DNA from: Rhodococcus sp. OK302
GTDB lineage: Bacteria > Actinomycetota > Actinomycetes > Mycobacteriales > Mycobacteriaceae
Length of the DNA stretch: 64,000 nucleotides
NCBI RefSeq assembly: GCF_002245895.1
Contig: NZ_NPJZ01000001.1
Location: 2,268,501-2,332,500, forward strand
Direction of reading: 5' to 3'
Shown: piece by piece, positions 44,854 through 54,690 of the stretch
Layout of the letters: every line of letters begins with the position of its first letter
Numbering within the stretch: the first letter of the stretch is position 1
Translations under genes and position numbers: made by a program
Notes under the pieces: generated by a model
The model's input: the letters and a program-made list of their open reading frames with translations, nothing else
The model's database searches: none
Told to the model about the DNA's origin: nothing

Positions 44854-46353
44854 TTATGGCGAATTGTCGAGAAGGCGACAGGCGGAAATATCCTCAGGAT
44901 CCGATTCGGCGGATCCGCTATGCAGTGGTCTAGCGTTCGCTGCTTCCTTGAGTTCCTCGAAACTTGCGCGAAGTAGCCCAATGTAGTGATGGAGGTCCGG
45001 CATTGACGCCGTGTCGGCACAAACATTCAGTGGCAACCCGCCGCCCGCTGCGACACCCATGAAGTGCCGCAGACCATCTCCGTCGACTGGCGGTTGGGCA
45101 CCGATCACGGCTGCTCCCGGTGCTCCGTTCAGGGCCAGCCTGTCAACGGAGAGCGGAAAATTGCTCACCATTGTGTGCTGGGCGCGCGGGCGATTCATGT
45201 CGTAGGTGCTCTTCCCACGCATATGGGCGATCAACCGCAGAAGCGGTGCCGGCGCGGTCTCAGCCACAGCGTTCACACGGCGGACTGCGATGTGGGAGGT
45301 GCGGGTCTTTTCCGAGCGTGCGGATTCTGCAATGAGCGCCAGCCGTTCCAGCGGATCCTCGATATCGGTGTGCATATCGATGGCCAACGTCACCAACTGA
45401 TTCGCTGACTCCCATTCCTCTACCTTGCGCATGGACCGTGGCACCATCGCGACTAGGGAGCCCTCGGGCTTTTCGCCCTTCTCGCTGAGATACCGCGTCA
45501 GGGCGCCACCGACGACAGCCAACAGGACATCGTTGATCGTCGCCCTGGACACCGCATCTTTGACCTGTCGAACACCGGCCACGGGGAGAATGATCTTCTC
45601 CAGAGTCCCGGACCCACTTACCTTGCCGTTGAAGCGAGTAGCCGGACGCTCATTGAAACTCTCCATCCATTCGCCGGCCAACTTTGCTTCGGCTACCGCT
45701 TGTTGGGCGGCCCGATTACCGGGGATATGTCTAGCGAACAGCAGAACCTGCCGCGGAAATCCCAGCACCGATTTGAGGAGCAGGCGCCCCTTCACGAGCG
45801 GCACCGAGGGCTCGATCTCAGCTGGCCGCAACCTATCCGAGAAGATGGCTTCACCCAACAATTGGATGGCAATTCCATCAGCGCCGCTGTGATGTGTCTT
45901 GAGCACTACCGCCGTTAAACGACCGGGCAGGTCATCGAGCCCTTCTACCCCGTTGAAGAAGTGCAGTTCCCAGGGCGGACGCGTTAGATCCATCCGCGAG
46001 GTCATCAGCTTGCTGACAGGCTTTTGTAGCGCGGCCCATCCGAGTTCGGTGATATTGGTGACTTGCACGTGGTCGCGGACATCGAATTCAGGGGCGGGGA
46101 CCCAATGCGGATGCTCAAGCCCTAGTGATGTTCGCTGAATGCGTTGCGTAAACATGCGGTTGTGTCCGAGGCGCGCGGTGACCCACTCGACGGCCTGTTC
46201 CTGTGAGAACTCCGACTCCGGGTGCTGCGAGGTTTCGAAGAAGTACACGCCGATGAGGTGGCTTAGGTGACCGTCGGATTCGTTGTAGATGAAGTCGGCG
46301 TCGCGTGGGGCTAATTGATCCACTCCCAGAGTCAACGGGTTGGTAAATCTCAT
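44854..46353 (-). CDS. Wax ester synthase/diacylglycerol acyltransferase, WS/DGAT (copy 1)
   Basis: 499 residues from an ATG with GAGGAG 6-11 bases upstream. The condensation-type active site HHxxxDG is present as THHSGADG (about residue 150), plus downstream family blocks NDVLLAVVGGALTRYL and MVPRSMRK. N-terminus (LAPRDADFIYNESDGHLSHL) matches copy 2 at 55951. These enzymes esterify fatty acyl-CoA to alcohols or diacylglycerol to form wax esters or triacylglycerol, usually at the membrane or lipid-body surface. It follows a run of four microprotein genes on the same strand, separated by a hairpin. Confidence 0.9.
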   Translation of the reverse strand: MRFTNPLTLGVDQLAPRDADFIYNESDGHLSHLIGVYFFETSQHPESEFSQEQAVEWVTARLGHNRMFTQRIQRTSLGLEHPHWVPAPEFDVRDHVQVTNITELGWAALQKPVSKLMTSRMDLTRPPWELHFFNGVEGLDDLPGRLTAVVLKTHHSGADGIAIQLLGEAIFSDRLRPAEIEPSVPLVKGRLLLKSVLGFPRQVLLFARHIPGNRAAQQAVAEAKLAGEWMESFNERPATRFNGKVSGSGTLEKIILPVAGVRQVKDAVSRATINDVLLAVVGGALTRYLSEKGEKPEGSLVAMVPRSMRKVEEWESANQLVTLAIDMHTDIEDPLERLALIAESARSEKTRTSHIAVRRVNAVAETAPAPLLRLIAHMRGKSTYDMNRPRAQHTMVSNFPLSVDRLALNGAPGAAVIGAQPPVDGDGLRHFMGVAAGGGLPLNVCADTASMPDLHHYIGLLRASFEELKEAANARPLHSGSAESDPEDISACRLLDNSP

Positions 46354-46408
46354 GGGTGCTCCTCGTGTGAGCAGTGTAGGAATCGTGTACGGGCATGTAA
46401 GACCGCAA

Positions 46409-46438
46409 ATCCCCGAGGCCGAAATCGGCCTCGGGGAT
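46409..46438 (-). terminator. Hairpin between microprotein operon and WS/DGAT
   Basis: A 14-bp perfect stem (46409-46422 with 46425-46438) closes on AA. On the transcribed minus strand it follows the last microprotein and precedes the WS/DGAT, so it may terminate most transcripts and let a fraction through. There is no strong T-run. Confidence 0.65.
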
Positions 46439-46480
46439 GCGAGTTCAGTGGTGTAGGGATACAGCTTCGGCGGAAGCGGA

Positions 46481-46573
46481 CTACTTGTTCTGCATCATCG
46501 TACTTCCCATGGCAGTCAACCCTGCAGTTCCTGCGATTATGTTCAGCATTGCGGCCAGATACCTCTGGAACAT
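46481..46573 (-). CDS. Microprotein, 30 residues (last of four)
   Basis: ATG at 46573 with AAGGAA about 8-13 bases upstream. Mostly hydrophobic helix (MFQRYLAAMLNIIAGTAGLT) with a polar tail rich in Met. It begins 17 bp after the preceding microprotein stop. No family recognised. Could insert in membrane or coat a lipid surface. Confidence 0.6.
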   Translation of the reverse strand: MFQRYLAAMLNIIAGTAGLTAMGSTMMQNK

Positions 46574-46589
46574 CAGGAATTTCCTTTCT

Positions 46590-46700
46590 TTAGACTGGGT
46601 AGGATGACAGTGTATTTAGGTAATTACCAAACGTACCCACCAGATCAACTGAGCCGAAATCGACCAATGCAGATAGGTAGGTCAGAAGTGTATTGAGCAT
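46590..46700 (-). CDS. Microprotein, 36 residues (third of four)
   Basis: ATG at 46700 with GAGAGGA 7-13 bases upstream. Sequence begins MLNTLLTYLSALVDFGSVDL and continues with Leu, Gly, Asn and Tyr; no Lys, Arg, Cys or Met after the start. Amphipathic helix likely. It starts 16 bp after the 64-residue gene stop, in the same operon. Confidence 0.62.
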   Translation of the reverse strand: MLNTLLTYLSALVDFGSVDLVGTFGNYLNTLSSYPV

Positions 46701-46715
46701 TGTTTCCTCTCTCGA

Positions 46716-46910
46716 CTACGAGCCGGCGATGGAGCCGAGGCCCGCTTGGATGAGTCCGGCTGAAGCCGCGGATCCTGTAACGACCAGATTGATAAAGCCA
46801 GAGATCGTGTCGAACACGCCATCGATGATGGCAAGCATAGCTGTCACTGGGAGTTGGACCGAGTTGGCGTCAATGCTTGCGAGCGAGTCCATCAAACTTG
46901 CTGTATCCAC
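46716..46910 (-). CDS. Microprotein, 64 residues (second of four)
   Basis: From a GTG at 46910 (GTGAAAGATA upstream; an internal ATG seven codons in is possible). Sequence begins MDTASLMDSLASIDANSVQL and has a hydrophobic middle (VTAMLAIIDGVFDTISGFIN) and a Gly/Ala/Ser tail (AGLIQAGLGSIAGS). No Lys, Arg or Cys. Resembles in style the 62-residue protein at 57738, which also has MD/MLL helices and a Gly-Ser tail. Unknown family. Confidence 0.65.
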   Translation of the reverse strand: MDTASLMDSLASIDANSVQLPVTAMLAIIDGVFDTISGFINLVVTGSAASAGLIQAGLGSIAGS

Positions 46911-46938
46911 TATCTTTCACATCCTTACGATTGTTGTA

Positions 46939-47082
46939 TTATGCAAGAGGCATGGGGGCGGTCCAGTCGAACTCGATAGAATAAACTATCGGAGAGTACA
47001 CTATAGCGGTAATTACCCCCTTTATGAGTCCGCCCATATCGCCATTAAGAGCAGTAGCTACCGACCCCAAACTACCCATCAT
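46939..47082 (-). CDS. Microprotein, 47 residues (first of four)
   Basis: ATGATG start at 47082 with GTAGGAG 5-11 bases upstream. Begins MMGSLGSVATALNGDMGGLI, then a hydrophobic segment (KGVITAIVYSPIVYSIEF) and ends DWTAPMPLA. The N-terminus resembles the 47-residue protein at 57990 (MIEGSIMDAAGSVGT) in Gly/Ser/Ala spacing. Lead gene of the microprotein operon; gap to the next gene is 28 bp. Confidence 0.62.
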   Translation of the reverse strand: MMGSLGSVATALNGDMGGLIKGVITAIVYSPIVYSIEFDWTAPMPLA

Positions 47083-47137
47083 TCACTCCTACTGTAAAAA
47101 ATACTCGGAAATAAGTCTTTCTAGTCATCAGCTGAGT

Positions 47138-47371
47138 TCAATCGATGAAACCAATGAACCTGCTAGGCTTTCCGTTCCGGGCATCATTGACCCGGACCAT
47201 ACCTGATTCAGTAGCGTGCTGAACAGCGCCGCCGTCGTCTCCAGTAACATAATGCTCATACAGTTTTCCGCCCTTTCGGCAGATCTTGGAAGAACCCATT
47301 TTTACATCTGCACATGCTTGGCAGGTGCATTCCACAAGAGCGGTTCTAGTCGGAACATGGAGTCCCTGCAA
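47138..47371 (-). pseudogene. Possible remnant with Cys-rich zinc-ribbon-like patch
   Basis: A 77-codon frame from a TTG, extending open but startless toward 47470. The four Cys (CTCQAC ... IC) could bind zinc. No family recognised and no translation signal, so it is listed only as a possible remnant. Confidence 0.25.
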
Positions 47372-47599
47372 TCGTGCCGCTGAGATTTTCCATTGTCCCT
47401 TAGGGGGCCTTATGTGGCGTGACGAGATGAGGTTAGCTCGAGCAAGTCTACTTTGACTAGGGAATTGTAAAAGAAACTGAAACTGGTTCTATTTCCGCAG
47501 GTCAGGCGTTCAAAAGTGCATTTCCTGGCCACTTTAAGAAGATCTTGCGGAAGGCTAACTAGATTGAAACATTTGCATTGCTGAATTGCTGGTTTCGGC

Positions 47600-47613
47600 T
47601 GGACAAATGTCCA
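47600..47613. promoter_or_regulatory. TGGACA-AA-TGTCCA palindrome
   Basis: Perfect 6-bp arms around AA. Related near-palindromes occur at 57493-57506 and 57518-57531 upstream of the other microprotein pair. Operator for an unknown regulator, probably TetR- or MarR-type by its shape. Confidence 0.55.
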
Positions 47614-47618
47614 AGTAT

Positions 47619-47653
47619 TAGTACTTTAGGTGGAAGTGTTCTAGTACTTTTGG
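47619..47653. promoter_or_regulatory. Two direct TAGTACTTT half-sites
   Basis: TAGTACTTTAGG (47619-47630) and TAGTACTTTTGG (47642-47653) are spaced 23 bp apart, about two helical turns, six bases after the TGGACA palindrome. Confidence 0.5.
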
Positions 47654-47732
47654 GGGAACTATGATGGAAAAGCGACCAAAACTATGCGGAGTCGGAAGCG
47701 GTCCGATATCGTCCCGGGCCTTCCGGGGTTGT

Positions 47733-48881
47733 TCAGGAGTTTCGCAGCTTTAACTGAAGCATCAGGATCAGCCGAGTGTCGGCGTCCGTCAGGTCGACTC
47801 CGCACATGTCTTTGCACCGGCGCAGACGGTTGCGCAGGGTATTCGGGTGGACGTGCAGCGCCGCAGACGAGTTTGCGACGTCGCCGCCCTTGTCGAGGAA
47901 TGTGCGGGCGGTGGCAACCAGTTCGCTCCCGTGCTGCCGGTCGTGTCTTTCCAGGGCACCCAGGGGAGTTGATTCGCCCAGTCCGTCGAAGATATCCGCC
48001 ACATGCAATGCGAGCACCGACGCCAAAGTGTCCTTCATGCCGGCAACAACGCCACCGGACTTGCCGTGGCGCAGCGCCCCCAGAACGTGATCGGCATCGG
48101 AGCGGGACAGGTGCGATTCACTCGCCGATTTCACCGTACGGCCCACGGCGACTGCCAGAATTCCGCGCTCGCGGGCACGGCCCAGAAAGTCCTCGAGTAG
48201 TCGGCGCGTGTTTGCTTCATCGGCAGCAACAACGAGGTAAGTCGAGTCGATCAACTGCGCAATTACGGCGTCGACGGACAGGGTGTCCAGATACAGTCCC
48301 AGCGACGCAACCACACCGCCCGGCATCGAACCTGAGACAGTGCCGACGGCAACGACAGTCAGAGGCCCCATCAGGCGCAAATCCTCAGCGGCTCGAAATG
48401 CTTGCTCGCCGCCGCTGATCAGTGCCTTTACTCGTTCGGTTTGGCGACGCCGGGTGCTGTTGATTCGGTCGCGTTCGGATGCAATGTGCTCGGCGACCAC
48501 AGGCACCGCTGCCCGCAATGTCGATTCCTGCGTCGGCGTCGGTGGGCCGCCAAGTGCTACCCAGATGGAACCGACGGCAATGTTGTTGTCCCGCACGGCG
48601 ATAACGAGTCGGGGAGTGATCGCCGGGTCGGCGAGGTCGACGTAAATGGTATCCGTTTCGCGATGCAACCGGTCGAAAACTCCGGCATTGGAGAGTAATT
48701 CACGAATTCTGCTTGGAACTTGCCGGCCGAGGATGGTTCCGATCCGGGCTTCGTCCACAGCCTGCTCGCCACCCGAGTACGCAAGAACCGTCGAGTTCTC
48801 GTCTTCGATCGTGACGGGAGCTCCGAGCAATTCCGCCAGTGAACCCGCAACGGAGAAGAGGTCGTCGTCGCGCAGTTCCAT
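47733..48881 (-). CDS. PucR/CdaR-family transcriptional regulator
   Basis: 382 residues. N-terminal sensor-like region (LLGAPVTIEDENSTVLAYSG, GAF-like), a central GGDEF-like degenerate domain, and the C-terminal PucR HTH: TARTFLDKGGDVANSSAALH then VHPNTLRNRLRRCKDMCGVD. These regulators respond to metabolites such as purines or amino acids. The target is unknown. It is divergent from the HAD hydrolase. Confidence 0.85.
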   Translation of the reverse strand: MELRDDDLFSVAGSLAELLGAPVTIEDENSTVLAYSGGEQAVDEARIGTILGRQVPSRIRELLSNAGVFDRLHRETDTIYVDLADPAITPRLVIAVRDNNIAVGSIWVALGGPPTPTQESTLRAAVPVVAEHIASERDRINSTRRRQTERVKALISGGEQAFRAAEDLRLMGPLTVVAVGTVSGSMPGGVVASLGLYLDTLSVDAVIAQLIDSTYLVVAADEANTRRLLEDFLGRARERGILAVAVGRTVKSASESHLSRSDADHVLGALRHGKSGGVVAGMKDTLASVLALHVADIFDGLGESTPLGALERHDRQHGSELVATARTFLDKGGDVANSSAALHVHPNTLRNRLRRCKDMCGVDLTDADTRLILMLQLKLRNS

Positions 48882-48961
48882 GACGGTGAGCCTACTGAGC
48901 CGTTACTGCCAGTGTCTTCCGATGCTCGGCGACTCTGCGATTGCGACTATAGGCTGGTGCG

Positions 48962-49747
48962 ATGGCCGACATCGAAGGGGTTCTATTCGACATCGACGGG
49001 GTCCTGCTCACATCCTGGCAACCGATCGAGGGAGCAGGTGCTGCAGTTCGCGATGTCCGCGAGCGGGGGTTGGCCTGCGGTTTTCTCACCAACACCACGT
49101 CGCGCAGCTCGGAGTTGATCGCGCAAGGCCTGTGCGACGCCGGAATTGCCGTCGAGGCCGATCAGATCGTCACTGCCGCCAGGCTCACAGCGGAGTACGT
49201 GCGCACGACGTATCCGGGGGCAAAGGCGTGGCTGCTCAGCAACGGCGACGTATCGAGTGATCTCGAGGGAATCGAACTCGTCGACAAGAACCCGGATGTT
49301 GTCATCCTCGGTGGCGCCGGCCCCGAATTCACCCACGAGGCGCTGAGTCGCGTCCTCGAATATCTGCTCGACGGTGTGCCCGTCGTCGCGATGCACCGCG
49401 GGATGATGTGGGAGACCGCCACGGGCCTGCGCGTCGATACCGGAACCTACTTGCCAGGATTGGAAGAAGTGGCGGGCGTCAATATCGCCGCCGTCGGCAA
49501 ACCGTCGCTGACGGGGTTTCTCGCGGCAACCGAATTGATGGACGTGGACCCCGAGACAACAGTCATGGTGGGCGACGATCTGATCGGCGACATCCTCTCG
49601 TCGCAGCGCGTCGGTTTGATCGGAGTTCTGGTGCGTACCGGCAAGTTTCGGCAGGCGGTGCTCGAATTGGCGACGCAACAGCCGGACTACGTCATCGACT
49701 CCGTAGCGGATCTTCCAGCGTTGTTGGAAACCTTGCTCAAGTCGTGA
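48962..49747 (+). CDS. HAD-IIA phosphatase (LHPP/NagD-like)
   Basis: 261 residues. HAD motif I GVLFDIDGVLLTSW (nucleophile and acid Asp), motif II FLTNTTSRSS, Lys motif VAAVGKPS (IAAVGKP) and motif IV VMVGDDLIGDI are all intact, with a C2 cap between. Close in type to eukaryotic LHPP. Substrate unknown. Divergent from the PucR gene. Confidence 0.88.
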   Translation: MADIEGVLFDIDGVLLTSWQPIEGAGAAVRDVRERGLACGFLTNTTSRSSELIAQGLCDAGIAVEADQIVTAARLTAEYVRTTYPGAKAWLLSNGDVSSDLEGIELVDKNPDVVILGGAGPEFTHEALSRVLEYLLDGVPVVAMHRGMMWETATGLRVDTGTYLPGLEEVAGVNIAAVGKPSLTGFLAATELMDVDPETTVMVGDDLIGDILSSQRVGLIGVLVRTGKFRQAVLELATQQPDYVIDSVADLPALLETLLKS

Positions 49748-49827
49748 CCTTCAAAGCGTGACGGGGTTCAGCAGAGCGGGTACTGTCGCGCCCGAATCCA
49801 TGAACGTGTTCCACGAAGGAGTTTTCT

Positions 49828-50385
49828 ATGCCCTTGATCTCGTCAGTCTGGTCCCGTCGCTCGTTTTCGCGAGGTAACGGAAGTGCCAGTAATCGGTTGG
49901 GGGGCCGCCTGGCGCGAACAGGGGCTGTATTGACTGTAGGAATGGGCTTGGCTGCCGGGCTGGCACTGACCGGAGCCGGAGCCGCATCCGCCGCTCCCGT
50001 CACGTGTGCTTCGCCGCCGGCAACAAATGACATTCAGGTATCCGAGACCGCGAGCTGCGGCGCGCAGTCCGTCGGCGCCGGACGTTCGCAGGCTGGTGCC
50101 ATGGAAAGCGGAACGGCTGTCAGTGTCTCGGCTGACAACGGTTACTCCAATTCCTACGCCAACGGCTTCGGTACGGCACTCGGTGCTTCGCGCGGCAACG
50201 GTCAGGCGCACGCCTACGCACTCGGCGGCGGCATCGCCCGCTCCGGTGCAGCAGACGGAAACGTCACGCTCGCCATCGCCGGCTGGGGCGCCGGGGCAAC
50301 GTCCGATGCCAACGGAGTCAACTGCATGGGCGCCCTTTCCTTTGCAGTGAACTTCACCAACGGACAGTTCTGCATCGCAGGCTGA
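49828..50385 (+). CDS. Secreted Gly/Ala/Ser-rich protein (DUF6764-like)
   Basis: 185 residues from an ATG with GAAGGAG 7-13 bases upstream. A basic N-terminus of about 25 residues precedes a long signal sequence (TVGMGLAAGLALTGAGAASA). The mature region has four Cys (TCASPP, SCGAQS, NCMGAL, FCIAG) and repeats of Gly/Ser/Asn (NGYSNSYANGFG). From memory this resembles the actinobacterial DUF6764 family; the function is unknown. It precedes groEL. Confidence 0.75.
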   Translation: MPLISSVWSRRSFSRGNGSASNRLGGRLARTGAVLTVGMGLAAGLALTGAGAASAAPVTCASPPATNDIQVSETASCGAQSVGAGRSQAGAMESGTAVSVSADNGYSNSYANGFGTALGASRGNGQAHAYALGGGIARSGAADGNVTLAIAGWGAGATSDANGVNCMGALSFAVNFTNGQFCIAG

Positions 50386-50395
50386 GTTCCTTTAC

Positions 50396-50422
50396 CTTGC
50401 ACTCGGCACGCTCGAGTGCTAA
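50396..50422. promoter_or_regulatory. CIRCE element 1 (HrcA operator)
   Basis: CTTGCACTC-N9-GAGTGCTAA, close to the CIRCE consensus TTAGCACTC-N9-GAGTGCTAA, with the right arm perfect. HrcA represses groEL through this element in the absence of stress. Confidence 0.88.
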
Positions 50423-50430
50423 AAATGCAG

Positions 50431-50457
50431 TTGGCACTCACGAGGTGTGAGTGCCAG
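50431..50457. promoter_or_regulatory. CIRCE element 2 (HrcA operator)
   Basis: TTGGCACTC-N9-GAGTGCCAG, 8 bp after element 1. Tandem CIRCE upstream of a groEL is common in actinobacteria. Confidence 0.9.
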
Positions 50458-50540
50458 GTCGAGGCAGTGAGATCGGGAACCATCGACACCCCCGGTCGTC
50501 CGTCGCGGGCACTGACTCAGACCACAGGCTAGATGGGTGA

Positions 50541-52253
<1,713 letters not shown>

Positions 52254-52276
52254 GTCCATCCCCTTAGCTCCACTGA

Positions 52277-52313
52277 GCCGGCCCACTCCTTCGGGAGTGG
52301 GCCGGCTTTCTTT
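52277..52313 (+). terminator. groEL terminator
   Basis: 13-bp GC-rich stem (52277-52289 with 52294-52306), TTCG loop and a T-rich tail (TTTCTTT). Confidence 0.95.
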
Positions 52314-52328
52314 ATGGGCGCGGTGTGT

Positions 52329-52545
52329 GTGGTTGCGCGCAACTTGTTGTGAGATGGCTGGATGTGCTTGTGTGGGCGCGGTGTTCGTGGTTGCACGCAA
52401 CTCGTGGTCAGATGGCTGGATGTGCCTGCGCGGGCGCGGTTGTGTGCACTGGTGCGTGGTTGTGGTGGGCGCGGTGTTCGTGGTTGCACGCAACTCGTGG
52501 TCAGATGGCTGGATGTGCTTGTGTGGGCGTGGTTATGTGCACTCA
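52329..52545. repeat. Imperfect direct repeats downstream of groEL
   Basis: Three units begin at 52329, 52387 and 52480, each with GTGGTTGC[A/G]CGCAACT, then AGATGGCTGGATGTG. Middle unit has about 35 extra bases. A related copy is at 55742-55805. No gene is seen in the 52314-52542 gap. Confidence 0.75.
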
Positions 52546-53382
52546 GGTGCGCCGGCTCCGCCGACGTTTGCGCACCACCGTGATGATTTCGTCCACCACC
52601 TCGTCCAGGTGCGCCATCGCGGTTGCGGCTGAGTAGCGCAGCACGAGCCAGTCGTCGAGTATCAGTACGTTCTGTCGGCGCCGATCGTTGTTGAATACCT
52701 CAGGCTCGGTGTGGAATTCGCGACCGTCGATCTCCACGATCACCCGACCTCGCCGGCACATGAGATCGCCGTAGTACTTGCCGACGCGGCCGTTGAGCTC
52801 GAGAGGAAAGTCGCGTGCGGATAGTGCTCGGGCGACAACACGTTCCGGTTCGGATAGCGTCCCCGGACAGCACGTTCGAAGTTGTTTCCGCACAGCAGGT
52901 ATTCCGTGCATGCGTTTCATATTCTCGCACTGCAATGCGATCGACTTCCAGGGCACTTTAGTTGAAACCGCGGCGTCGAAGAACGCTTCCAATTGGGGGA
53001 GAGGCAGTGCCGTTGCGACATCGATGAAGCACTGCTCGATCGACACTACTGGTAGGCCCTCGCATAGGTCCGTGGACGCTAGAGCTCGACGGTGCAGGCG
53101 TATCCACGACGGGCTGCGCGCCTGTGTGGACGCCGGCACGGTGGCTTCTACGAGGTGCGGTTCCTCGTCGAGCAGGCCCCAGAGCCAGGCGGCCGTCGTG
53201 TGGCTGAGAACCGCGTCGGGTTTCCACAGGGTGACTGCGATGCAGCGCTCGAGGTACTCGGGTTCTTCGGTGGAATATACCGACGGCAGGATGCGGTGAA
53301 GCTTTCCTGAACGTATGGCACGAGTAATCGCACTGCTGTCGAGCCCGCGATCGAGCAGTTGCTTTCGGGTGATCACGTCCAT
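52543..53382 (-). CDS. AbiEi-like wHTH protein with DUF559-type nuclease fold
   Basis: 279 residues. N-terminus resembles AbiEi antitoxins (DSSAITRAIRSGKLHRILPS; AVLSHTTAAWLWGLL). C-terminus has a Vsr/DUF559-like core: LMCRRGRVIVEIDGREFHTE, RRRQNVLILDDWLVLRYSAA. The catalytic-type D...EID...layout is visible. Same family as 27972-28880, here also next to a dispersed repeat. No toxin partner is adjacent. The role of these stand-alone proteins is not established. Confidence 0.7.
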   Translation of the reverse strand: MDVITRKQLLDRGLDSSAITRAIRSGKLHRILPSVYSTEEPEYLERCIAVTLWKPDAVLSHTTAAWLWGLLDEEPHLVEATVPASTQARSPSWIRLHRRALASTDLCEGLPVVSIEQCFIDVATALPLPQLEAFFDAAVSTKVPWKSIALQCENMKRMHGIPAVRKQLRTCCPGTLSEPERVVARALSARDFPLELNGRVGKYYGDLMCRRGRVIVEIDGREFHTEPEVFNNDRRRQNVLILDDWLVLRYSAATAMAHLDEVVDEIITVVRKRRRSRRT

Positions 53383-53544
53383 GTGAACACTGTGGCGGCA
53401 CCGGGGTCGGCGTGCTTGCTCCGAAACTTTCCTGTGGATAAATGACGTACCTGTGAATGGTTGTGGGCTCGAGAAGTGTTGTCTGAACCATTATTTTTCG
53501 GGCGTCTGGGTGCATGACCAGCAAAAATAGAACAGGTTACAAAC

Positions 53545-53560
53545 TAGTCCTAAAGTAGTA
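53545..53560. promoter_or_regulatory. TAGTACT-type palindrome, site 3
   Basis: TAGTCCT-AA-AGTAGTA: two mismatches between arms, same spacing and AA centre as the site at 42282. It is 163 bp upstream of the AbiEi/DUF559 gene start and 210 bp upstream of the small frame at 53770. Confidence 0.45.
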
Positions 53561-53769
53561 AGCCGAAAGCTCACCAACGCGAGCAAAATTGCGTTAGCGT
53601 GATGCCGGACATCGCCACGGAGGCGGTTGGTTCGGCGGAAATCTGAATGTCAGAAACTCTGGATTCCTTTATGTACTACCAGATTTCACTCCTTGTGAGA
53701 TGTCACAGGCAGGCTTGTGCGGATGTGTGATGAATTGACTCATGATCTACCGAAGGGGAAAAAATCAGC

Positions 53770-53862
53770 GTGATTAATTCGGTTCTGGTTACAGCGGCAG
53801 CAGTTTTATCCGGGATGTTCGACAACTTCTGGACAGGGTCAGATCTACCCTGGGGTCAATAG
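53770..53862 (+). CDS. Possible microprotein, 30 residues
   Basis: GTG start with AAGGGG about 12 bases upstream. Sequence begins MINSVLVTAAAVLSGMFDNF and ends with a Trp/Gly/Asp-containing tail. The small hydrophobic-plus-tail style matches the other microproteins, but the Shine-Dalgarno spacing is long. Moderate to low support. Confidence 0.4.
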   Translation: MINSVLVTAAAVLSGMFDNFWTGSDLPWGQ

Positions 53863-54146
53863 AAGTACTTGGGTTTCCCGAAATTCTTTGACAGCAGGGC
53901 GGTTCGACTGATCGATGCAACGGCTATCTCGTCAAACACGTGCGCTGGAGTCATCCAGCCTGGTGTTTGGCGAGTTTGGTCGTTGAGCTGAGTCGCTGGT
54001 ACTGACGTCCCACACCTTCGCAGTGAATGTGACTGCGGCACTTCATGGTTGCCCGCAACGATCTGCGCCGGCTGTGGCGGTGCTGCGGTGCGGCACGAGC
54101 AAAAGTAATGTGCTCGTTGAGTACCCGAGCTGAAGGTAGGAATGCA

Positions 54147-54686
54147 ATGGCTGTCCGAAGTCTGAACCATGCGGTGTTGTTCGTTTCCGACGTCGAGGGG
54201 AGTGCAGCGTTCTACTGCGATGTACTGGGGTTCGAGCGGCTGCCGGTCAACTTTCCCGGCGGAGCATTCCTACGGGGAGCGAATTCGGCGAATGACCACG
54301 ACTTGGGGCTTTTTCAGGCGAGAGCGCCACGTGCACGCGACGGTGCCGTAGGCCTCTATCACCTGGCGTGGGAGGTGGAGACTCTGGGCGAGCTCGCGCT
54401 CTGTCATGATCGGATGCTGGCATCGAACGCTCTCACCGGAGCGTCCAATCATGCTGCTACAAAGGCCCTTTACGGCCGGGACCCCGACGGAATCGAATTC
54501 GAAGTCACGTGGCTCGTGCCGGATGGTCAGCTCGACGGTGAACTCACCCCGGGCGTCGCGTACACACGGCCACTGGACATCGCGGCCGAGATCGAGCACT
54601 ACGGCGCTTCGACCCCGGGCGGGCCACGTACTGATCGTGCAATTTACGCGCAGCTCATGGCACGCGTTGCCGAGCAGAACGAATAG
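54147..54686 (+). CDS. VOC-family (glyoxalase/extradiol dioxygenase-like) protein
   Basis: 179 residues from the ATG at 54147 (GAAGGTAGG upstream). A paired beta-alpha-beta-beta-beta fold: NHAVLFVSDVEGSAAFYCDV (first metal His), LGLFQARAP, GLYHLAWEVETL (second metal His), LYGRDPDGIEFEVTW (metal Glu). Metal-dependent ring cleavage, isomerisation or resistance are the family roles; substrate unknown. It converges on the IclR regulator. Confidence 0.85.
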   Translation: MAVRSLNHAVLFVSDVEGSAAFYCDVLGFERLPVNFPGGAFLRGANSANDHDLGLFQARAPRARDGAVGLYHLAWEVETLGELALCHDRMLASNALTGASNHAATKALYGRDPDGIEFEVTWLVPDGQLDGELTPGVAYTRPLDIAAEIEHYGASTPGGPRTDRAIYAQLMARVAEQNE

Positions 54687-54690
54687 GCCG

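Larger units (their letters stand above)
47083..47732. other. AT-richer upstream region of microprotein operon
   Basis: Holds the likely promoter of the microprotein operon, the TGGACA and TAGTACT motif sites at 47600-47653, and an open frame on the minus strand (47138-47371) with a Cys-rich patch (CTCQACADVKMGSSKICRKG). That frame stays open upstream without an ATG, has no good Shine-Dalgarno and could be the remnant of an older gene. Nothing else coding is seen. Confidence 0.5.
53383..54146. other. Intergenic region with one TAGTACT-type palindrome and a small frame
   Basis: Holds the palindrome at 53545-53560 and the 30-residue frame at 53770. The stretch 53863-54146 shows nothing convincing. 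Confidence 0.5.

Noticed and set aside
53650..53733. 27-codon frame beginning MSETLDSFMYYQIS
   Set aside because: Weak Shine-Dalgarno, Cys/Arg-containing tail unlike the microproteins; not enough support.
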